DNA from: Ilyonectria destructans
Taxonomy: Eukaryota > Ascomycota > Sordariomycetes > Hypocreales > Nectriaceae
Direction: 5' to 3'
DNA: 64,000 nucleotides
Assembly: GCA_020740775.1 (NCBI GenBank)
Contig: JAHEWK010000011.1
Span: 1,550,001-1,614,000, forward strand
The notes under the pieces were generated by a model that was not told the origin of the DNA, did not search any database, and saw only the letters and a program-made list of their open reading frames with translations. A program made the translations under genes and the position numbers. This document shows, piece by piece, positions 1 through 11,875 of the stretch (position 1 is its first letter; each line of letters opens with the position of its first letter).

Positions 1-619
1 AGGAAGTTCTGAGCGTGATGCGACCAGTCGCGCAGGATCTTATGATTCCTAGGCTATAAGACGGTAGCTTGTTTGTAAGAGGACTAATAGCGTTGTATAA
101 AAATCTTTAGTATACCGAATAGCCTTTATCAGCTTCTCGACTATCTCCGCAGACCCAATGAGGCTGTGTTCCAACTGTATCTGTGGTTGTTTATATCATG
201 TTTGGAGGGCAGCTACTCCGGACAATCCTACAGCAGCAATACACATTCACTACCATTGTAATTATGTTTTGTTTTAGTGTGTAACTCTGCACTGATGCTT
301 CTTGGTGAAGCCGCGCCGAGTGTGGACTCTCAGCTGGATATTGGTATACAAGAGGTTTTGCGTGAAGAGTTAATTATAGTCAAGGACCGAGTTCTTGTCA
401 CTACGACGCATCAATTGGAGGCACAATTATGGACCATGATAAGGTAATTGTAGTGGGCTCTAAAGGATTATCGGGATAGGACGCCCGCGTAAGGTATTAA
501 AGAAGAAGAATGGTTGATTTTAAATAGTAACATACGGAGTTTGCCTTCTTCGCAATATTACATGGCCGTACTAGACCACCGCCCTTTCTACAGATGCGAC
601 CTCGATAACTCGGGGGTGT
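1..619. other. AT-rich gene-free left edge
   Basis: No frame longer than a few dozen codons and no splice-joined reading with recognisable protein content. The composition is A+T-richer than the neighbouring genes. It may be eroded repeat DNA continuous with the relic to its right, but nothing diagnostic is visible. Confidence 0.4.
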
Positions 620-1145
620 AACTAGAAATAATGGGTTTATGCCAGCCTCCTGGCGATACGAGTGTTCGAACCTATCGATACCAACAAGCCGTCGTGTTTA
701 GCTTGAGAATTATGGCGAGGCCGACCCCGATACGTATGACTTCGAGAGAGGGTCCAGTCGCGGAGTTTAAACTGGAGGGCCCTTATCAATATTCTGATAC
801 AATTTTATTATGTCAGTGTTGGCGGAGACTTTTGTAGATGCCTTATCTCGCGTGCTATCGAGGCTCAGGGCATTTCGACCCGTCAAAGAGCTCGGCCACT
901 GCCTTCGAAACCTACTATATCATTGCACCCCTCGCTGCGGTAGCCGAGCTGAATTGACGCCTCACCGAACTAATCCAGCTATTCGCTTATCATGGTACAG
1001 ACCTGGATTTTGCCGAAAAGCCTCTGTCGCTTATACGACTGGGAGTGGCAGCTGTTGACCTGCTGAACACGATGAAATTCGTCGAGCTTGGTGCTGAGTC
1101 AAACTTGGTTGGCAGAAATATGCGCACCCGAAAGTTGCCTCAGGT
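620..1145 (+). pseudogene. Decayed coding relic, ankyrin-like
   Basis: Consecutive plus-strand stretches read like protein but are cut by stops and frame changes. The clearest stretch, about 961-1145, contains the phrases LFAYHGTDLDFA and VELGAESNLVGRN, which resemble the helix-turn and loop pattern of ankyrin repeats (LLxxGADxN). The preceding in-frame codons include a TGA and another frame ends in TAG, so no continuous gene survives. I infer a degenerate copy of an ankyrin-repeat gene; the similarity is short and the family call is weak. Confidence 0.3.
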
Positions 1146-1316
1146 ACCCCATTTTGGAATATCATTCATTAATCTGCATCATTCGTTTCGCGTTAGTATA
1201 TATTATTCCTCTCTGTGTCGCCCATGCTTCACTTCTTCCACCTCTGAAATCTGGTTTTCATTTGCGCACACCGGCCCATCAGCATCCCTTCCACAGGTAT
1301 CACCAGTTGGGAAAGC

Positions 1317-3542
1317 TCATGTACAACCAAATTCCTTTGGCTGTACTACATTTCCTTCCTGCCAGTTCTCTACAAAAGCCAAGGAGCTGAGTGTGTCATC
1401 CACACTGTCGTCGTTCATCTCCTCGTATAGAGTCGCTGCCTGTCCGATTCGGTCAAGTGCTAAAGGCCAGTGAGAATTAATGAATAACGGGCATATCATC
1501 AGATGGAAAGAACACGTACAGGATGTGTTGGACTTCGTGAACTCGATAGGTACGGAGCCCGCGTTGTGCAAGTATGTCAGGAGGAGGTTGCAGCAGAATA
1601 TGCTCCTCTGGGCGAGCTTGCTGGCCGACTCGGGGTGCTTCCATTTGTATGCCTACAGGTTTCTTCGTTAATTCACTTCCCATGCCATAGACGGTGTTGC
1701 TCACTTCGTTTTCGTGCCGCAGCCAATACATAAGTCTCCAAATATCCTTCTCGGCAACGCGCAGTATAAGAAACACGGTCGAGAAAATCTCAATCCAGCC
1801 ACACGTCTTCTGCTTCATGGCTTTCTGGAGGTCTTGGAGAAGCTGAAGCTCGACCCGGGCCATGAACGCCTCAACCCTGCTGTCAATTTGGTTCTGCAAA
1901 ACCCGGGGTGCTATTGTGCTATTGTAGTAGGGACTTTCGGGGTCGGTGACTCGACAGATACCTAGTGCGGGGTCTTCCTTCGCCTGCCACCCTCTCATGA
2001 GGAGGCGGTTCGCAGTCCAAAGTTGGAGGGCGAGGGGAAGTAGTTTGTCTTGTCGCGAGGCATTCTGAATAATCGTGCGGAGCTGTGGGCTGTTTCGAGC
2101 GGCTTCCTCGGCGCAGTACGGAACGCACTCGGAGATGTATTGCGCGACATATTCCTCAGAGACAGCCGAGTCAAGGCCGAAGGCAGCCGTTGGCTCAAGT
2201 CTCCAGCCACCGGGCGTCCTTCCCCAAACCTGACACTGCTCGGGACTGTCAGGAATGAACTGGCGGCACTTGATCAGAATGGCAGGCCCATTCTCGAAGT
2301 GGTACAAGTTCACAGTGATTTGCCCGGGAACCCAGTTGAGATGTCCCCATCGCATCTTTGATTGGTAGAGCTCGACATTCCCTACACACAGCGGTCAGTA
2401 ACTCTTGGATGACGGCTGACTGACGAGCGAAGTCAGCTAGGAAAATGCACGTACACTTCTTGAAGATAGGCTCTTCGGTAAAGCGGACCCGGACGCACAT
2501 ATCAGCAGGTATTGACTTGAGCATGCATTGCAGGCATCGCGGGTTAGAGTCGCACTATTTGCGCCGAAAACAATCAGCTCAATCAGTTCTTTAAGAGTAG
2601 TCGGCCAAGGTCCGTTGTTCTAGGCGAGATACTTGCCTTTCTCTTGTTGAGATAGCAGAAACTGCAAGCAGTGCCTCTCAGTACCTTGTTGCTATTGTGG
2701 ATGCGCTGCAGGGCGTTTTGAGTTTGGTCAACGTCAACGTGCGATGTCGACCCGCGAGAGTCGGCAGCTGCGACGGGAGTAGGAGCTACGATGTTTGCTT
2801 CCTTGTCGCCGCTTAGTGCAAGATGGGAATTCAGGGTCACATGGATGCTACTCCCTTCTCCCAGGCTGTCGACGGGAGGTACGGGGTCGGACACCAGTGG
2901 TGGAGGGAATGTCGCCTCGCCGCCGCTCGACTCTTGCAAGGTGTAGAACATTGTATCGCTTGGGTGGAACCAGGAGTCAAGCTCGAGCAAGTCCGCGTAG
3001 CCGCCGACGTTTCCAAAGCTAAGCGTGTCTTGGTACAGAGGACCGCTGTCGAGGGCGGCAGGCGGGGTCAGCTCCGGGAAACTGAGGTCGTGGATGGCAG
3101 GATGATGGTTGGATATGTCACCCGGGAGCAATACCAGCGGCAGGGCGGGAAACGAATTGAAGGATGTCGCGTCGGCGTTGAGTAATGGAACATGGAGGAA
3201 TGGGGCGTCGAAGGGGAGGCCGAAGGGGACGTCTAATGGCGCTTCGACTGGCACTTCGACTGACACGTCGAATGGGATGTCGAATGGGATGTGCGGTGGG
3301 TTGGCAGATAGCGGCGGAAAGACGAGGTTGTCGTCGAAGAAGACGACATCGATGTTGCCGGATCCAACGGCAAACAGCTCGTCTTGCCCGTCAAATGTGC
3401 TCTGGTGAATGTGTTCCGTCGACGGGATCGATGTGGATCGCGAGTCACAGGCGGGGCCGTCAGTGGCATCGGCACTAACGGCGCGGGTCAACCCGTTCAT
3501 AGCCATGCCGTCAAAATCGCCATAGTCCAGACATGGATCCAT
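1317..3542 (-). CDS. Zn2Cys6 regulator with internal zinc cluster
   Basis: Predicted transcription factor of 652 aa in five exons: 3542-2637, 2554-2455, 2381-1705, 1652-1520 and 1459-1317. The frame closes exactly with introns of 82, 73, 52 and 60 nt. The Cys pattern C293-x2-C296-x6-C303-x5-C309-x2-C312-x9-C322 fits a fungal Zn2Cys6 binuclear cluster, with a basic NKRK stretch before the third Cys. The first intron splits the cluster between K302 and C303 and has a GC-AG border (donor GCAAGT). Unusually, the cluster follows about 290 residues of acidic, Pro/Asp/Phe-rich sequence instead of sitting at the N-terminus. The C-terminal half is helical and unassigned. It is likely nuclear; the target genes are unknown. 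The exon structure is well supported and the DNA-binding role is inferred from the Cys spacing. Confidence 0.75.
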
Positions 3543-4034
3543 CGTGGTGGGGTCGACTCTAAATCGAGGAGGGGAACGGGGAACGGCCCCACGACCTATT
3601 TACTACCCGGCCTTCGTCTCCATCCTGGATTCCTGGAACCCTTGTGGGTGACCGACTAAAGACAACCCCGAGCGACATTAGGCGGCGACGGCGTTAACCA
3701 ATCATACCCGCATCACAATGGCCGCCTACCACGACCCCGGGGTCTGTCTATGCGGTCTTTGAGTGAGGTATCGTGAAACTACGAAGTACGGATCTTCACC
3801 TCGAATATGGTTCAATGTTTTAATGCCTTCTTCATTACAAGACTTCGGGCATGACAGGAAGAGGCTTAAATAAGCCTCTCCCTCTCCATGATCCCATGGG
3901 TCTCCAAACTCTCGCCAGGCTTGGACACTGCGCCGAAGGCCTCACACTCTCGCAAACACGCCTACTCTTATACTAAGCTCTCTGTGCCTAGCTCGATTTA
4001 ATTTGGACGAGAACGCTAAGAACCCACCATCCTG
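3543..4034. promoter_or_regulatory. Divergent intergenic region
   Basis: Spacer between the minus-strand regulator and the small plus-strand gene at 4035. No coding signal is visible, and it presumably holds both upstream regions. No clear TATA element or recognised operator was found. Confidence 0.35.
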
Positions 4035-4335
4035 ATGCCACACGCTATCGAGGTCGAGGCTCATACAGTCACGTACGTAACCACTTGCAGCCCGTGGTCC
4101 CGCCGACTCTACGCCCCCACCAAGACCAGCTAACGGCTTTAGCTTGCCGCGCGAAGAGCCGCAGTCCATGGAGCTAGAGCCGGACGCATGGAGCATTGTC
4201 ACAAACTTGGAGAGTCGTGTCACGGCCGACTTTCCCGCAGCGAATGACACCAGCCCAGGTGTCTTCCTGCCCGTCGACATGGCAGACAACTGTGAAGATT
4301 GCCTTGATGCTATCGGCTCTCAATTCTGGATGTAA
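4035..4335 (+). CDS. Small acidic hypothetical protein
   Basis: A two-exon gene for 76 aa: exon 1 4035-4072 and exon 2 4143-4335, with a 70-nt intron bearing a strong GTACGT donor, a GCTAAC branch point and TTAG acceptor. Exon 1 starts MPHAIEVEAHTVT and joins in frame to an acidic peptide containing PGVFLPVDMADNCEDC and ending in QFWM. No signal peptide or membrane segment is seen; the CEDC pair could bind metal or form a disulfide. It converges on the HD/NMP-kinase gene, whose stop lies about 160 nt downstream. I do not recognise the family. Perfect splice signals and a frame that opens only after splicing argue that it is real. Confidence 0.5.
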
Positions 4336-4497
4336 GAAAAGGAGGGTGGAAATTGAAGCCATAGAAGGAGGGATTCTAATCCAGCAGTCCAAATTTCGGG
4401 ACCAATAGATTTTTGGCTGTTGTTGTGAGCAATTCAAATTGATGTGGTTGGTGGTGTAAGAGCGAGGTTTGGGTGGCCGGAAAGTGGCTACGTCATC

Positions 4498-5966
4498 TTA
4501 TGCTGTCGTTTTATCCCCAAGGATACCCTTGATAGCCTTCTTCATAGCAATGTATACCTTGTCTGGTGATCCGGCCCCGTCGATCTATCAACCAAGAATT
4601 AGCATGAATTCAGGCCGCTTCTTTCGTGTGAGTCACTTACACGGTGAAGCGGGTTGCTCTTCAAATGATTCACGACGCCGTCATTGGTTGCGTTAAAAGT
4701 CCCAAGTCTCTTTGCAACAACCTCGGGGCTGTCGTCCGTCCGACCAGAGGATGATGCTCGACCCTTGATTCGCGCTACCATGTCCTCCGCCGAGCAATCC
4801 AGGAAGATGGTCGAGTATCGGTCAGAAATCTAGACAAGTACACAAAGTCAGCCTAGCAACGCGTACTGGACAGACCGCCGTCACAGATGTGCTTACCTCC
4901 TCCTCGAATGCGGTAGCTTGCTGGACGCTTCGTGGGAAGCCGTCAAGCAGCACGCCAGCCTTGCCCTCTGCCAGGGCAGCCTCGATGGAACCTTTGAGCA
5001 GCATCATCGACAGCAGGGCGGGAACGATGATGGAATTCTTCATGCTCTCGTCGATGAAGTCGCCAAAGAGAGAACCAGACTCCCCGCGCTCCTTGCGCAG
5101 CAGGTCGCCGAGAGAGATGTGCGCAAAGTTGAACTCTTCCGCAGCACGGGCCCCTTGCGTTCCTTTTCCTACACCTGGACCGCCTATGAATCTGCGTGTT
5201 AGCGAACATGTAATTGCTCTTGGGAGGCGAGGCGGCCATATACCAATCAGGAAGATCATGGGAGCTGTCGATTCTCGCCGTGCTTTGGCGGCATCCCATT
5301 CCGCAAGGGTTTGATCCGCCAGCTCAGACAGCCACGGTTCGGTGATCTTGGCGCGGAGAGCCCTGAATTCAATAAGCCTGGAAATCTTGCCGTGCGTGCG
5401 CTTGTCGTATATGGCTGCCTGCTGAATGCACTCGAGTTTGTCCACCTGGTTGACGAATTGAGCGACCTTGGTCTCGTTCTCCTCATACTCCCTCCACAGG
5501 CCAGCCAACTCCGCGGCGAATCCAGGGCTGGACGGCTTGAGAAGGCAGTCGAAGAACTTGAAGGCCAGATTCTCTCGTAAGGCCTTTTCCTCTGTGATTC
5601 GTTAGGTGATACAAAGAGAAGGAGCCGACCCCCAATCCCCACACTGACCACGGCTGACGCCATCAGATGGCGTTATGTCTCCCACGATGGCCTCCCCGGC
5701 GTCATGCACGACCGCCATTTGAACGGCCCGCAGCCGCTCGCTCTCTTCGAACTGTAAAGCCATCAGCCGGAAGGGAACTGCTGAAAGTGGCTTCTCTTAT
5801 GACATACGTTCGGGCACGCCATGCAAATCATGGCCATCTGATACATGTGGTCGCCGACGTGCTCGGGATTCGGTACGCCTCGAAGCCCCCAGCCTGTGCG
5901 GGGCAGGGTCTTCACGGCCTCCACCACGCCGAGGAAGGGTAGCACAGAGCCGAGATACTTCTCCAT
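4498..5966 (-). CDS. HD phosphohydrolase fused to NMP kinase
   Basis: A 390-aa protein in six exons: 5966-5808, 5751-5649, 5591-5244, 5183-4897, 4829-4641 and 4584-4498. Residues 1 to about 200 are an HD domain of the HDDC2/YfbR (5'-deoxynucleotidase) type: an N-terminal His in EHVGDHMYQMA, then the signature HDAGEAIVGDI. Residues about 200-390 are an adenylate/UMP-CMP-type kinase: P-loop GGPGVGKGT, NMP-binding ISLGDLLRKE, LLDGFPRS, and a short LID (GRASSSGRTDD with a downstream AKR). Known family activities are opposite: HD hydrolases remove phosphate from dNMPs and the kinase phosphorylates NMPs. One polypeptide with both suggests control of a nucleotide monophosphate pool, which is inference. 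Splice sites and frame are consistent throughout, so this is not two genes run together by accident, although an internal promoter cannot be excluded. Confidence 0.85.
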
Positions 5967-6796
5967 GATGTGGAGCAGAGAGATGACTAGAAGTGGGGTG
6001 GGGATGCCAACGTGGTGGTTTGGAAAGGCGACAATGTCAGGCAGGTAGGTGGGCTGCCTGCCTCAGGCATGGACAACACCTCCGCCTCGCCGAAGCACAA
6101 GCACCCACACCTTACGGATAAAGCTGAAGAAGTTGTACAGTGGGACGCAGAAAGTTTGCACCCGAATGCTTGTACGTGAGAGCTTGACTAAGTATAATAT
6201 GCGACTATCTCCCCCTGCTTTATAATAAGGTATTGTTTTTTTAATAAAATAAATGTAAATATAAATACTTTACCGTAACCCTTACCGCAACCTTTATATA
6301 TTGGCAATGAGATGTACCCTAAATATAATTGTATTAGTAACTTAGATCGGGTGCAAACCTTGTGCATCCCACTGTATGAATGGACTTGGTGCCTGTGGAA
6401 GACGGGAGCTCCCGATCCCGCTGATGACTTCATGTGGAGTATGGTGACGGGTAGGTCGCGGCCGGGTTCAAGCGGCGTCTACATTCAAACCTAATTCATA
6501 AGACAACTGCAGAATTAGGAATCTTACCTTAGGATAGGCATACCCTCTGGAATTATTACCAAAATTTCATGTCTTTGTTAGAACATAAGATGCCTAAATT
6601 CTAATAGCAATTGCCAATCTGGAATGGACGTTTTCATGTTACCTAGCTACCCTATACTTCGAAACTTCCGAGTTCGTGGCCGGGACCGCGTCGCACATCA
6701 CCAGGTGCAATAATCCGGATAGAATACAAGTGTTGCACCGTCCTATTATCAATATAAAGAATGAATTAAATTTGGTATCAGATTGCTCCTATCCTT
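5967..6796. other. Gene-free spacer
   Basis: About 830 nt with no supported gene. Positions 6190-6340 are very A+T-rich. It lies upstream of the HD/kinase gene and downstream of the aldolase-like gene, both on the minus strand. Confidence 0.4.
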
Positions 6797-7876
6797 CTAC
6801 AGGCCGTTCGTAACCTCCCCGTTGGACTTCCAAATCTCATATTCGAAGTCAGGCTGGAACTCGGTATAAAGCGTTTCCTAAGCCAAGTTAGTACTGACAG
6901 CAAGACCATCGCATCGGGGGCAACATACTGGGTCAGCATTGACCTCATACGTGAACTTAGCCTCTTCCTCGCCAATAGCCTGCTTCTTCAACCCGGCGCT
7001 CTCCACCAGAAGCTGCACCTCGCACGAGCGCTCCATCAACGAGAACAAGTACGCCGCCTCATCAACGGTGCCACCGGCGGTAAGCAGCCCGTGGTTCTGT
7101 AGGACGACTGTGCGGTTCACGGGGCCCAGCGCCTTGGCGATGTTCTCGCCCTCCTCGGCGGCTAGCACGACTCCGCCGAAGCTGGAGTACACGCTCTGGT
7201 TGTTCCAGAACATGCAGGCGTCTTGGTTAATGATGTCCAGCGGCCGGCCGAATGTCGACCACGCCTTGCCGAACTTGGAGTGTGCGTGGCAGGCGGCGTG
7301 GACATCGGGGCGGGCCTTGTGGATGGCGGAATGGATCATGAAGCCGGCGGCGTTGACGGCGGCGCGGTTGCCGCCGATAACTTGACCATCCTCATCGATG
7401 TGGACCATGTCGCAGGCTCTCAACATGCCAAAGTGCTTGCCCATTGGGTTGATCCAAAATGTGTTTGGGTCAACAGTGTCACGAACGCTGATGTGTCCCG
7501 CAGCACCCTCGGTGAAGCCCAATCGCGCAAACACACGGAAGGCACCCGCCATATGTTCGAGCTGCCATTGGCGCTTTTGGTACGGGTCCTCAATCTTGGG
7601 GATGCCTGGGTACGGGATACCGCCCGTGGCCACAGCAGCGAAGTTCTGGTTTTCTTGGGCGGCGGCGGGCTCCGGTGCCGGCGCAACGGCCTCGGCACTG
7701 GTAGCGAACGACGCAGAGTGCTTGATAGGCTTGGACTGGTTCACGAGACGCTGGGAGGCTTGGTGAGAGGGAATGATGAGGCGTGATTGAGGGTTGGTAT
7801 GGCTGAAGGAACGGATGGTCTGTCGGACCGCAAGCCGTCGCAGCGGCGCTGCTCTAATAGTGGCTGAAGAGAACAT
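6797..7876 (-). CDS. Class II aldolase/adducin-like protein
   Basis: A 342-aa protein in two exons (7876-6929 and 6877-6797). The 51-nt intron has a GTATGT donor and TACTAAC branch; it adds the conserved-looking tail ETLYTEFQPDFEYEIWK. The first 50-60 residues are Arg/Ser-rich without acidic residues, as in a mitochondrial presequence. The core shows class II aldolase features: GAAGHISVRD, an IHKARPDVHAACHAHSKFG segment with the expected metal-binding His pair, and QNHGLLTAGGT carrying the third His. Family members include sugar-phosphate aldolases and epimerases using Zn2+. Fungal members of this subgroup have no firm substrate that I know of, so the enzyme activity is left open. Confidence 0.85.
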
Positions 7877-8429
7877 GTTGGACGGTAGTTTGGGTTAATT
7901 CCTCTGCCCAAGAACGAACATCGAAGGGGCGAGGTCGCATTAAAGAGCCATTGAGACGGCGCCGGTCCGTAGCCGGTCCCGGATCATTCAGAGATATGCA
8001 GCCGGTTCCCCCGCTTGGAGATAGACTACCGGTAGGTGCGAACCACTCCCAGATATGAGTCGTGTGGACCTCCGGATTGCGGGGTGCATGACAAATCTGG
8101 CAAAGTCCATTCGGTCAAGCGAGGAGGCAAGTACTAGCGAGTCAGGATATAATGCTATTAGTAACAAAATATTAAGGTTATGGTCACTTTTCGTTTTTAT
8201 ATGCCATATGTGTGGGGAGTTGGCGCGCTGGAGCTGAATGTGGTACGAATTGCCCAATTGAGGAACATTTGGGGATGGCTATTGGCATGAATTCATGAAC
8301 ACTGTTGGGGACAGCCTCAGGACAGGGCATGCTAATTGGGCTAAATGCCATGGGTGGTGATGGATGGACATCTCAGTTTTACATGGCTTGTATTATTTTG
8401 AGTATCTATATGCAAGATTTGTTCAAGCT
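7877..8429. other. Gene-free spacer
   Basis: No supported gene. The part next to 7876 is the upstream region of the aldolase-like gene; the part next to 8430 should be the 3' end of the membrane-protein gene transcript. Confidence 0.4.
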
Positions 8430-9583
8430 CTAGTCTGTGTACCTCGCGTTGTTATCATCCTCTCTCCGTGCAGACGGAATAGTCTCATCAGGCTCATCCC
8501 CTGATGACCGCTCCAAGTGGCCCAGACTCTGCCCGTCCATCCATCCCTTGGGACGTCTGCTCAGCCGCCACTTGACCACCATGCAGAGCGCGCTGACTTG
8601 GCTCGCGACGAAGGCGCCCCACAGCATCATTTCACCCTTCATATTCCTCCTGACGTTCATGCTGATACCCTCCGGCAGTCGCTCTTCCATGTAGCTGATG
8701 AAATGCGGAAGGAATATAGAGGTGATCGTGCCTTGGACCGCTGGGAGCGCAAAGTATGCTGCCGTCAGGCCCCAGTACCACAGACGAACCTTGTCCCACA
8801 CGTGGTCATCGAGCTGCTCAATCTCCTCCCTTGTGCCAGTCGGGCATGGGCAGAATCGTTTTCCAATCAAGCATCGGCACCTCATCCAGTAGGGCCGCTT
8901 CCGGATACTCCATTCCTGGGCAATAGTCAGGGTGCCCATTAGGATGGCGGAGAATAGCATGATCCAGGTTAGCCAGCCGAAGACAGGGACGCCGTTGACG
9001 GTAGCGAATGAGCGCCATGCTTCGAAGAAGACGTTTTCGCAGGGCTTTCCGTAAGGACCGGGGCTGGGGCAGTCGTAGCTTTTCTGGGGAAGCTCAAGAT
9101 CTGCGGCGATCTTTCGGAGGTCGGAGGCAATGCTGGAGGAGAAACGAAGGCCTCTGGATGCAAAGCCGGCCTTTGGTATTCCCTCCGGAGCCGTGGGGTA
9201 TTCCCACGAAAACGAGTTGACGAACCAATGTAGGTGGACCAGGAACTCGGAAGTATCGTTGTTGGCAATGATTCCATCAAACTACAGATGACTTCAGGTC
9301 AGCATGCGGAAGAGCGAGAAGCGCCGAGACGCCAAGACGCCGACGCGTTGAAAATGGCAACAATCCAAACGTCGAAGCGCCGAGCCGGACGGCAGCCAAG
9401 AGGAAAAAATCATACCGAGACAAACGCCAGGTCCTTCAGAATTAGGTGGTCACCGTTGCGGCTGGTACCAGAGATGAATACAATGAGCGTTAACAGGGTC
9501 GCGACGACGCCGCCAAGAATGGTCACAACATTGAGGGCGTTGGACAGCTGGTTTCTCCAGTGTCCGGCTTGAAGGCCAGCCAT
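8430..9583 (-). CDS. Predicted four-helix membrane protein
   Basis: A 339-aa protein in two exons (9583-9416 and 9281-8430), separated by a 134-nt intron. Hydrophobic stretches lie at about residues 10-35 (VVTILGGVVATLLTLIVFIS), at the start of the second half (WLTWIMLFSAILMGTLTIA), then WYWGLTAAYFALPAVQGTI and MLWGAFVASQVSALCMVVKW. Between the first two is a roughly 100-residue loop with two Cys (CPSPGPYGKPC) that could form a disulfide on the non-cytosolic side. A Cys-rich patch (MRCRCLIGKRFCPC) follows the second helix, and the tail is acidic and hydrophilic. I do not recognise the family. The start is the first ATG giving an in-frame first helix. Confidence 0.75.
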
Positions 9584-11875
9584 GGTGAGGAGAGTTGATG
9601 CTGAACGTGCTGTTGGACGACGAGACGGTGAAGCAAAGATGAAAATGCGAGACGGAGGCTACGGTCGCGAGATGAACCAAATGACTATGTATGGGAAGTT
9701 CGCTCTTAGGCATCTTCTCGTAATCAACACGCGATACATATTTTGCCTCACATCTGCTATACGAGTTCCGTGCGGAGGCACAGCCGATCCTCGAGGCCCG
9801 AATGAGTCTCCCGGAGCCGGAACCGGCATAGCCCAGCTGTAGGGCGGCCGCCTCCAGTTATTTACAGGTGCGACTCTGCGTATAGCGGCCTAACTAAGTG
9901 GTATCGCCTAGGACGGAGAGGGGACTTTGGGGGCTTGGCCTTTTTTCAGGACAGTTTTAGGGGCGAAGGGCGACTATATGTAGGCGCCGCCCCCCCGCGC
10001 TGGCCTTTTTAGGGGCTGCGGAGAGGCGTCGTGGCGGGAGTCGCCCCCTGAGACGCCGCCCGATGAGGCTTGTGTTAGGGCCGGATCGATCACTGTATCT
10101 GCTGCAGAGGTGCTGTCTCTAATTAATATACTTAACTTTGGCTTATGTGAACTGAGCTAGCTGTCGGATCGGTTTTCGAGTGGCCAGGAGAAGAGAGGGA
10201 ACAAAAAAGGTGGCTCCCCTTCGCCAGACAAGCAGCGTTTCATCCCGTTCTCTGCCACGCACCAATGCAACCGTGGAATACGACGTTATTTCAGGCTCCC
10301 TAGAGGGCACGCACTCGGTCTCGCTTTTTGGCGGGTTACATCTTGATGATCCGCCTCGCTTCCCGCCGGCAGATCGAATGAGTCCCGGCGCTGCCTCGTT
10401 GATCCCGGTGTGCCTCGTTCCCGGAGCCGCGTGACTGGTCGCGTTTACTTTCCTAATTGATCGTTGCCATTATTTCCCCTCCTAAGCTGCTGTCTTCCTG
10501 GGTTCGATGAATTAGAGTCGATCCTCAATAACTTTCTTAACAGTTTCTGCCGATCGGGAGGCTCTGCAGTCAACAATGATCCCTCCCCGCCTCGCGATGG
10601 ATCTGATGTTTTGAGCAGCAGGTGGCCAATGGCAACGCGATGGTCACGAAACCTCTCGAAACAGGGGCAAACATACAAAACTCTTGGCCAAGGCTTTAGA
10701 GGCTGGGTGTTTGTGGTCCGACCACCCGGACTCGAGTTGTCCTCAACATAATCTTGAAGGCGAGAAGTCATTTAGGAATACGGCAATTGTTGATTAGTTA
10801 ACAAAGGAAAGGAAAGGAAAGGAAAGGGGCTCCTCGGCATCAACCGAGATGGCGTCCTCACTAAAATCATGAGCCGTGGGGCGCCAAACCAACAACATCA
10901 CAACACTTGCCGTGAGAATCCGCTGCATGAGCCCTGTCCGCCATTGCGAACTCTACGAAATTAGGGACTGTACCCCGCAGAAAGAAACCGCCCACCTTCT
11001 GAAGTGGTCCCGTTTTGTTCGAGATGCTCCTGGGTCCATCTCGTTTACTGCCTGACACTTCGAAACCATCCCTCGTGCTATCGTTCCCCGAACCCACGCT
11101 CGGGTTAGGCCCAGACTAGGCACACGGCCGTTGACGCTCCACCAGTAAGCCCATCCGCTAACCTCGTGTTCGACCCGGCAGACAGGGTCGCGCAGGGTGA
11201 GCTGATGGATGACCCTTGTTATTCAATCGGTGTAAGGACTACACCACATAGTACACCGCCGCAAGTCTGCCCCAATACTTCTACAGAACGTTCACAATTT
11301 ATGTTACACTCTTTATCTTATTGTATTTGCTATTTTATGTACTATTTGATTCTTCTATTTCCCTTATGCTGGCCTTGTATTTCCCTAGTGGACTCATAAA
11401 CACAGAGAATTGTAATCAAAGCTAAGGCCCATCCCGGCCTGTCACAGAGAGACCAGGGCTTGAAACGCCTTAACCTAGCATCGACACCCCCCTCACCTGT
11501 TGCCTGTCTGATGTAAAATGAGCGCCTGCAAAGTCCAGGTCCCATAACCGAAAACCTAGTCGTTCATGGACGTTTGGAGTTTTTCCACCGATGGACTTCC
11601 ACATTGGTCAGGCTTGGCCGAAGCCGTCGCTCCCGGCTTACAGTACGGCCCCGCGGGTCCGGGGAGAAGCGAGGCACCGCCGTTGTTTATAAGATCTCGC
11701 GCCGCCTGGCTTACACTGGATTTTGGAAGCTCATCAACCAGTTTTGTGGCTTTGCATTTTTGACCTGGGGTCTTTTCACATTCTTTGATTTCTTTTCCAC
11801 GATCTTTACCGAATCGACCGAGTCCACTCTCTTACTCGCGATATCTTGATTCTCTCGTTCTTTGACTTGTTCACC
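9584..11875. other. 2.3 kb without a supported gene
   Basis: Positions 9900-10060 are strongly G+C-rich with C/G runs. Short frames between 10180 and 11100 have unnatural composition and no splice support. A (GGAAA) microsatellite of about five units lies at 10804-10828. The last 300 nt hold the upstream region of the secreted-protein gene, including a TTTATAAG motif near 11685. No transposase or reverse-transcriptase motif was recognised. Confidence 0.4.
10804..10828. repeat. GGAAA microsatellite
   Basis: About five tandem GGAAA units in non-coding sequence. Confidence 0.8.

Noticed and set aside
3942..4289. A 115-codon minus-strand frame
   Set aside because: It is the reverse of the spliced small gene at 4035-4335, which has better splice and composition support.
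10445..10771. A 108-codon minus-strand frame
   Set aside because: Isolated, without neighbouring exons or recognisable content, in an otherwise gene-free region.
10867..11097. A 76-codon minus-strand frame starting MGSGNDS
   Set aside because: Superficially a myristoylation-type start, but it lacks the MGC pattern, intron and body features of the 58-62 kb genes.
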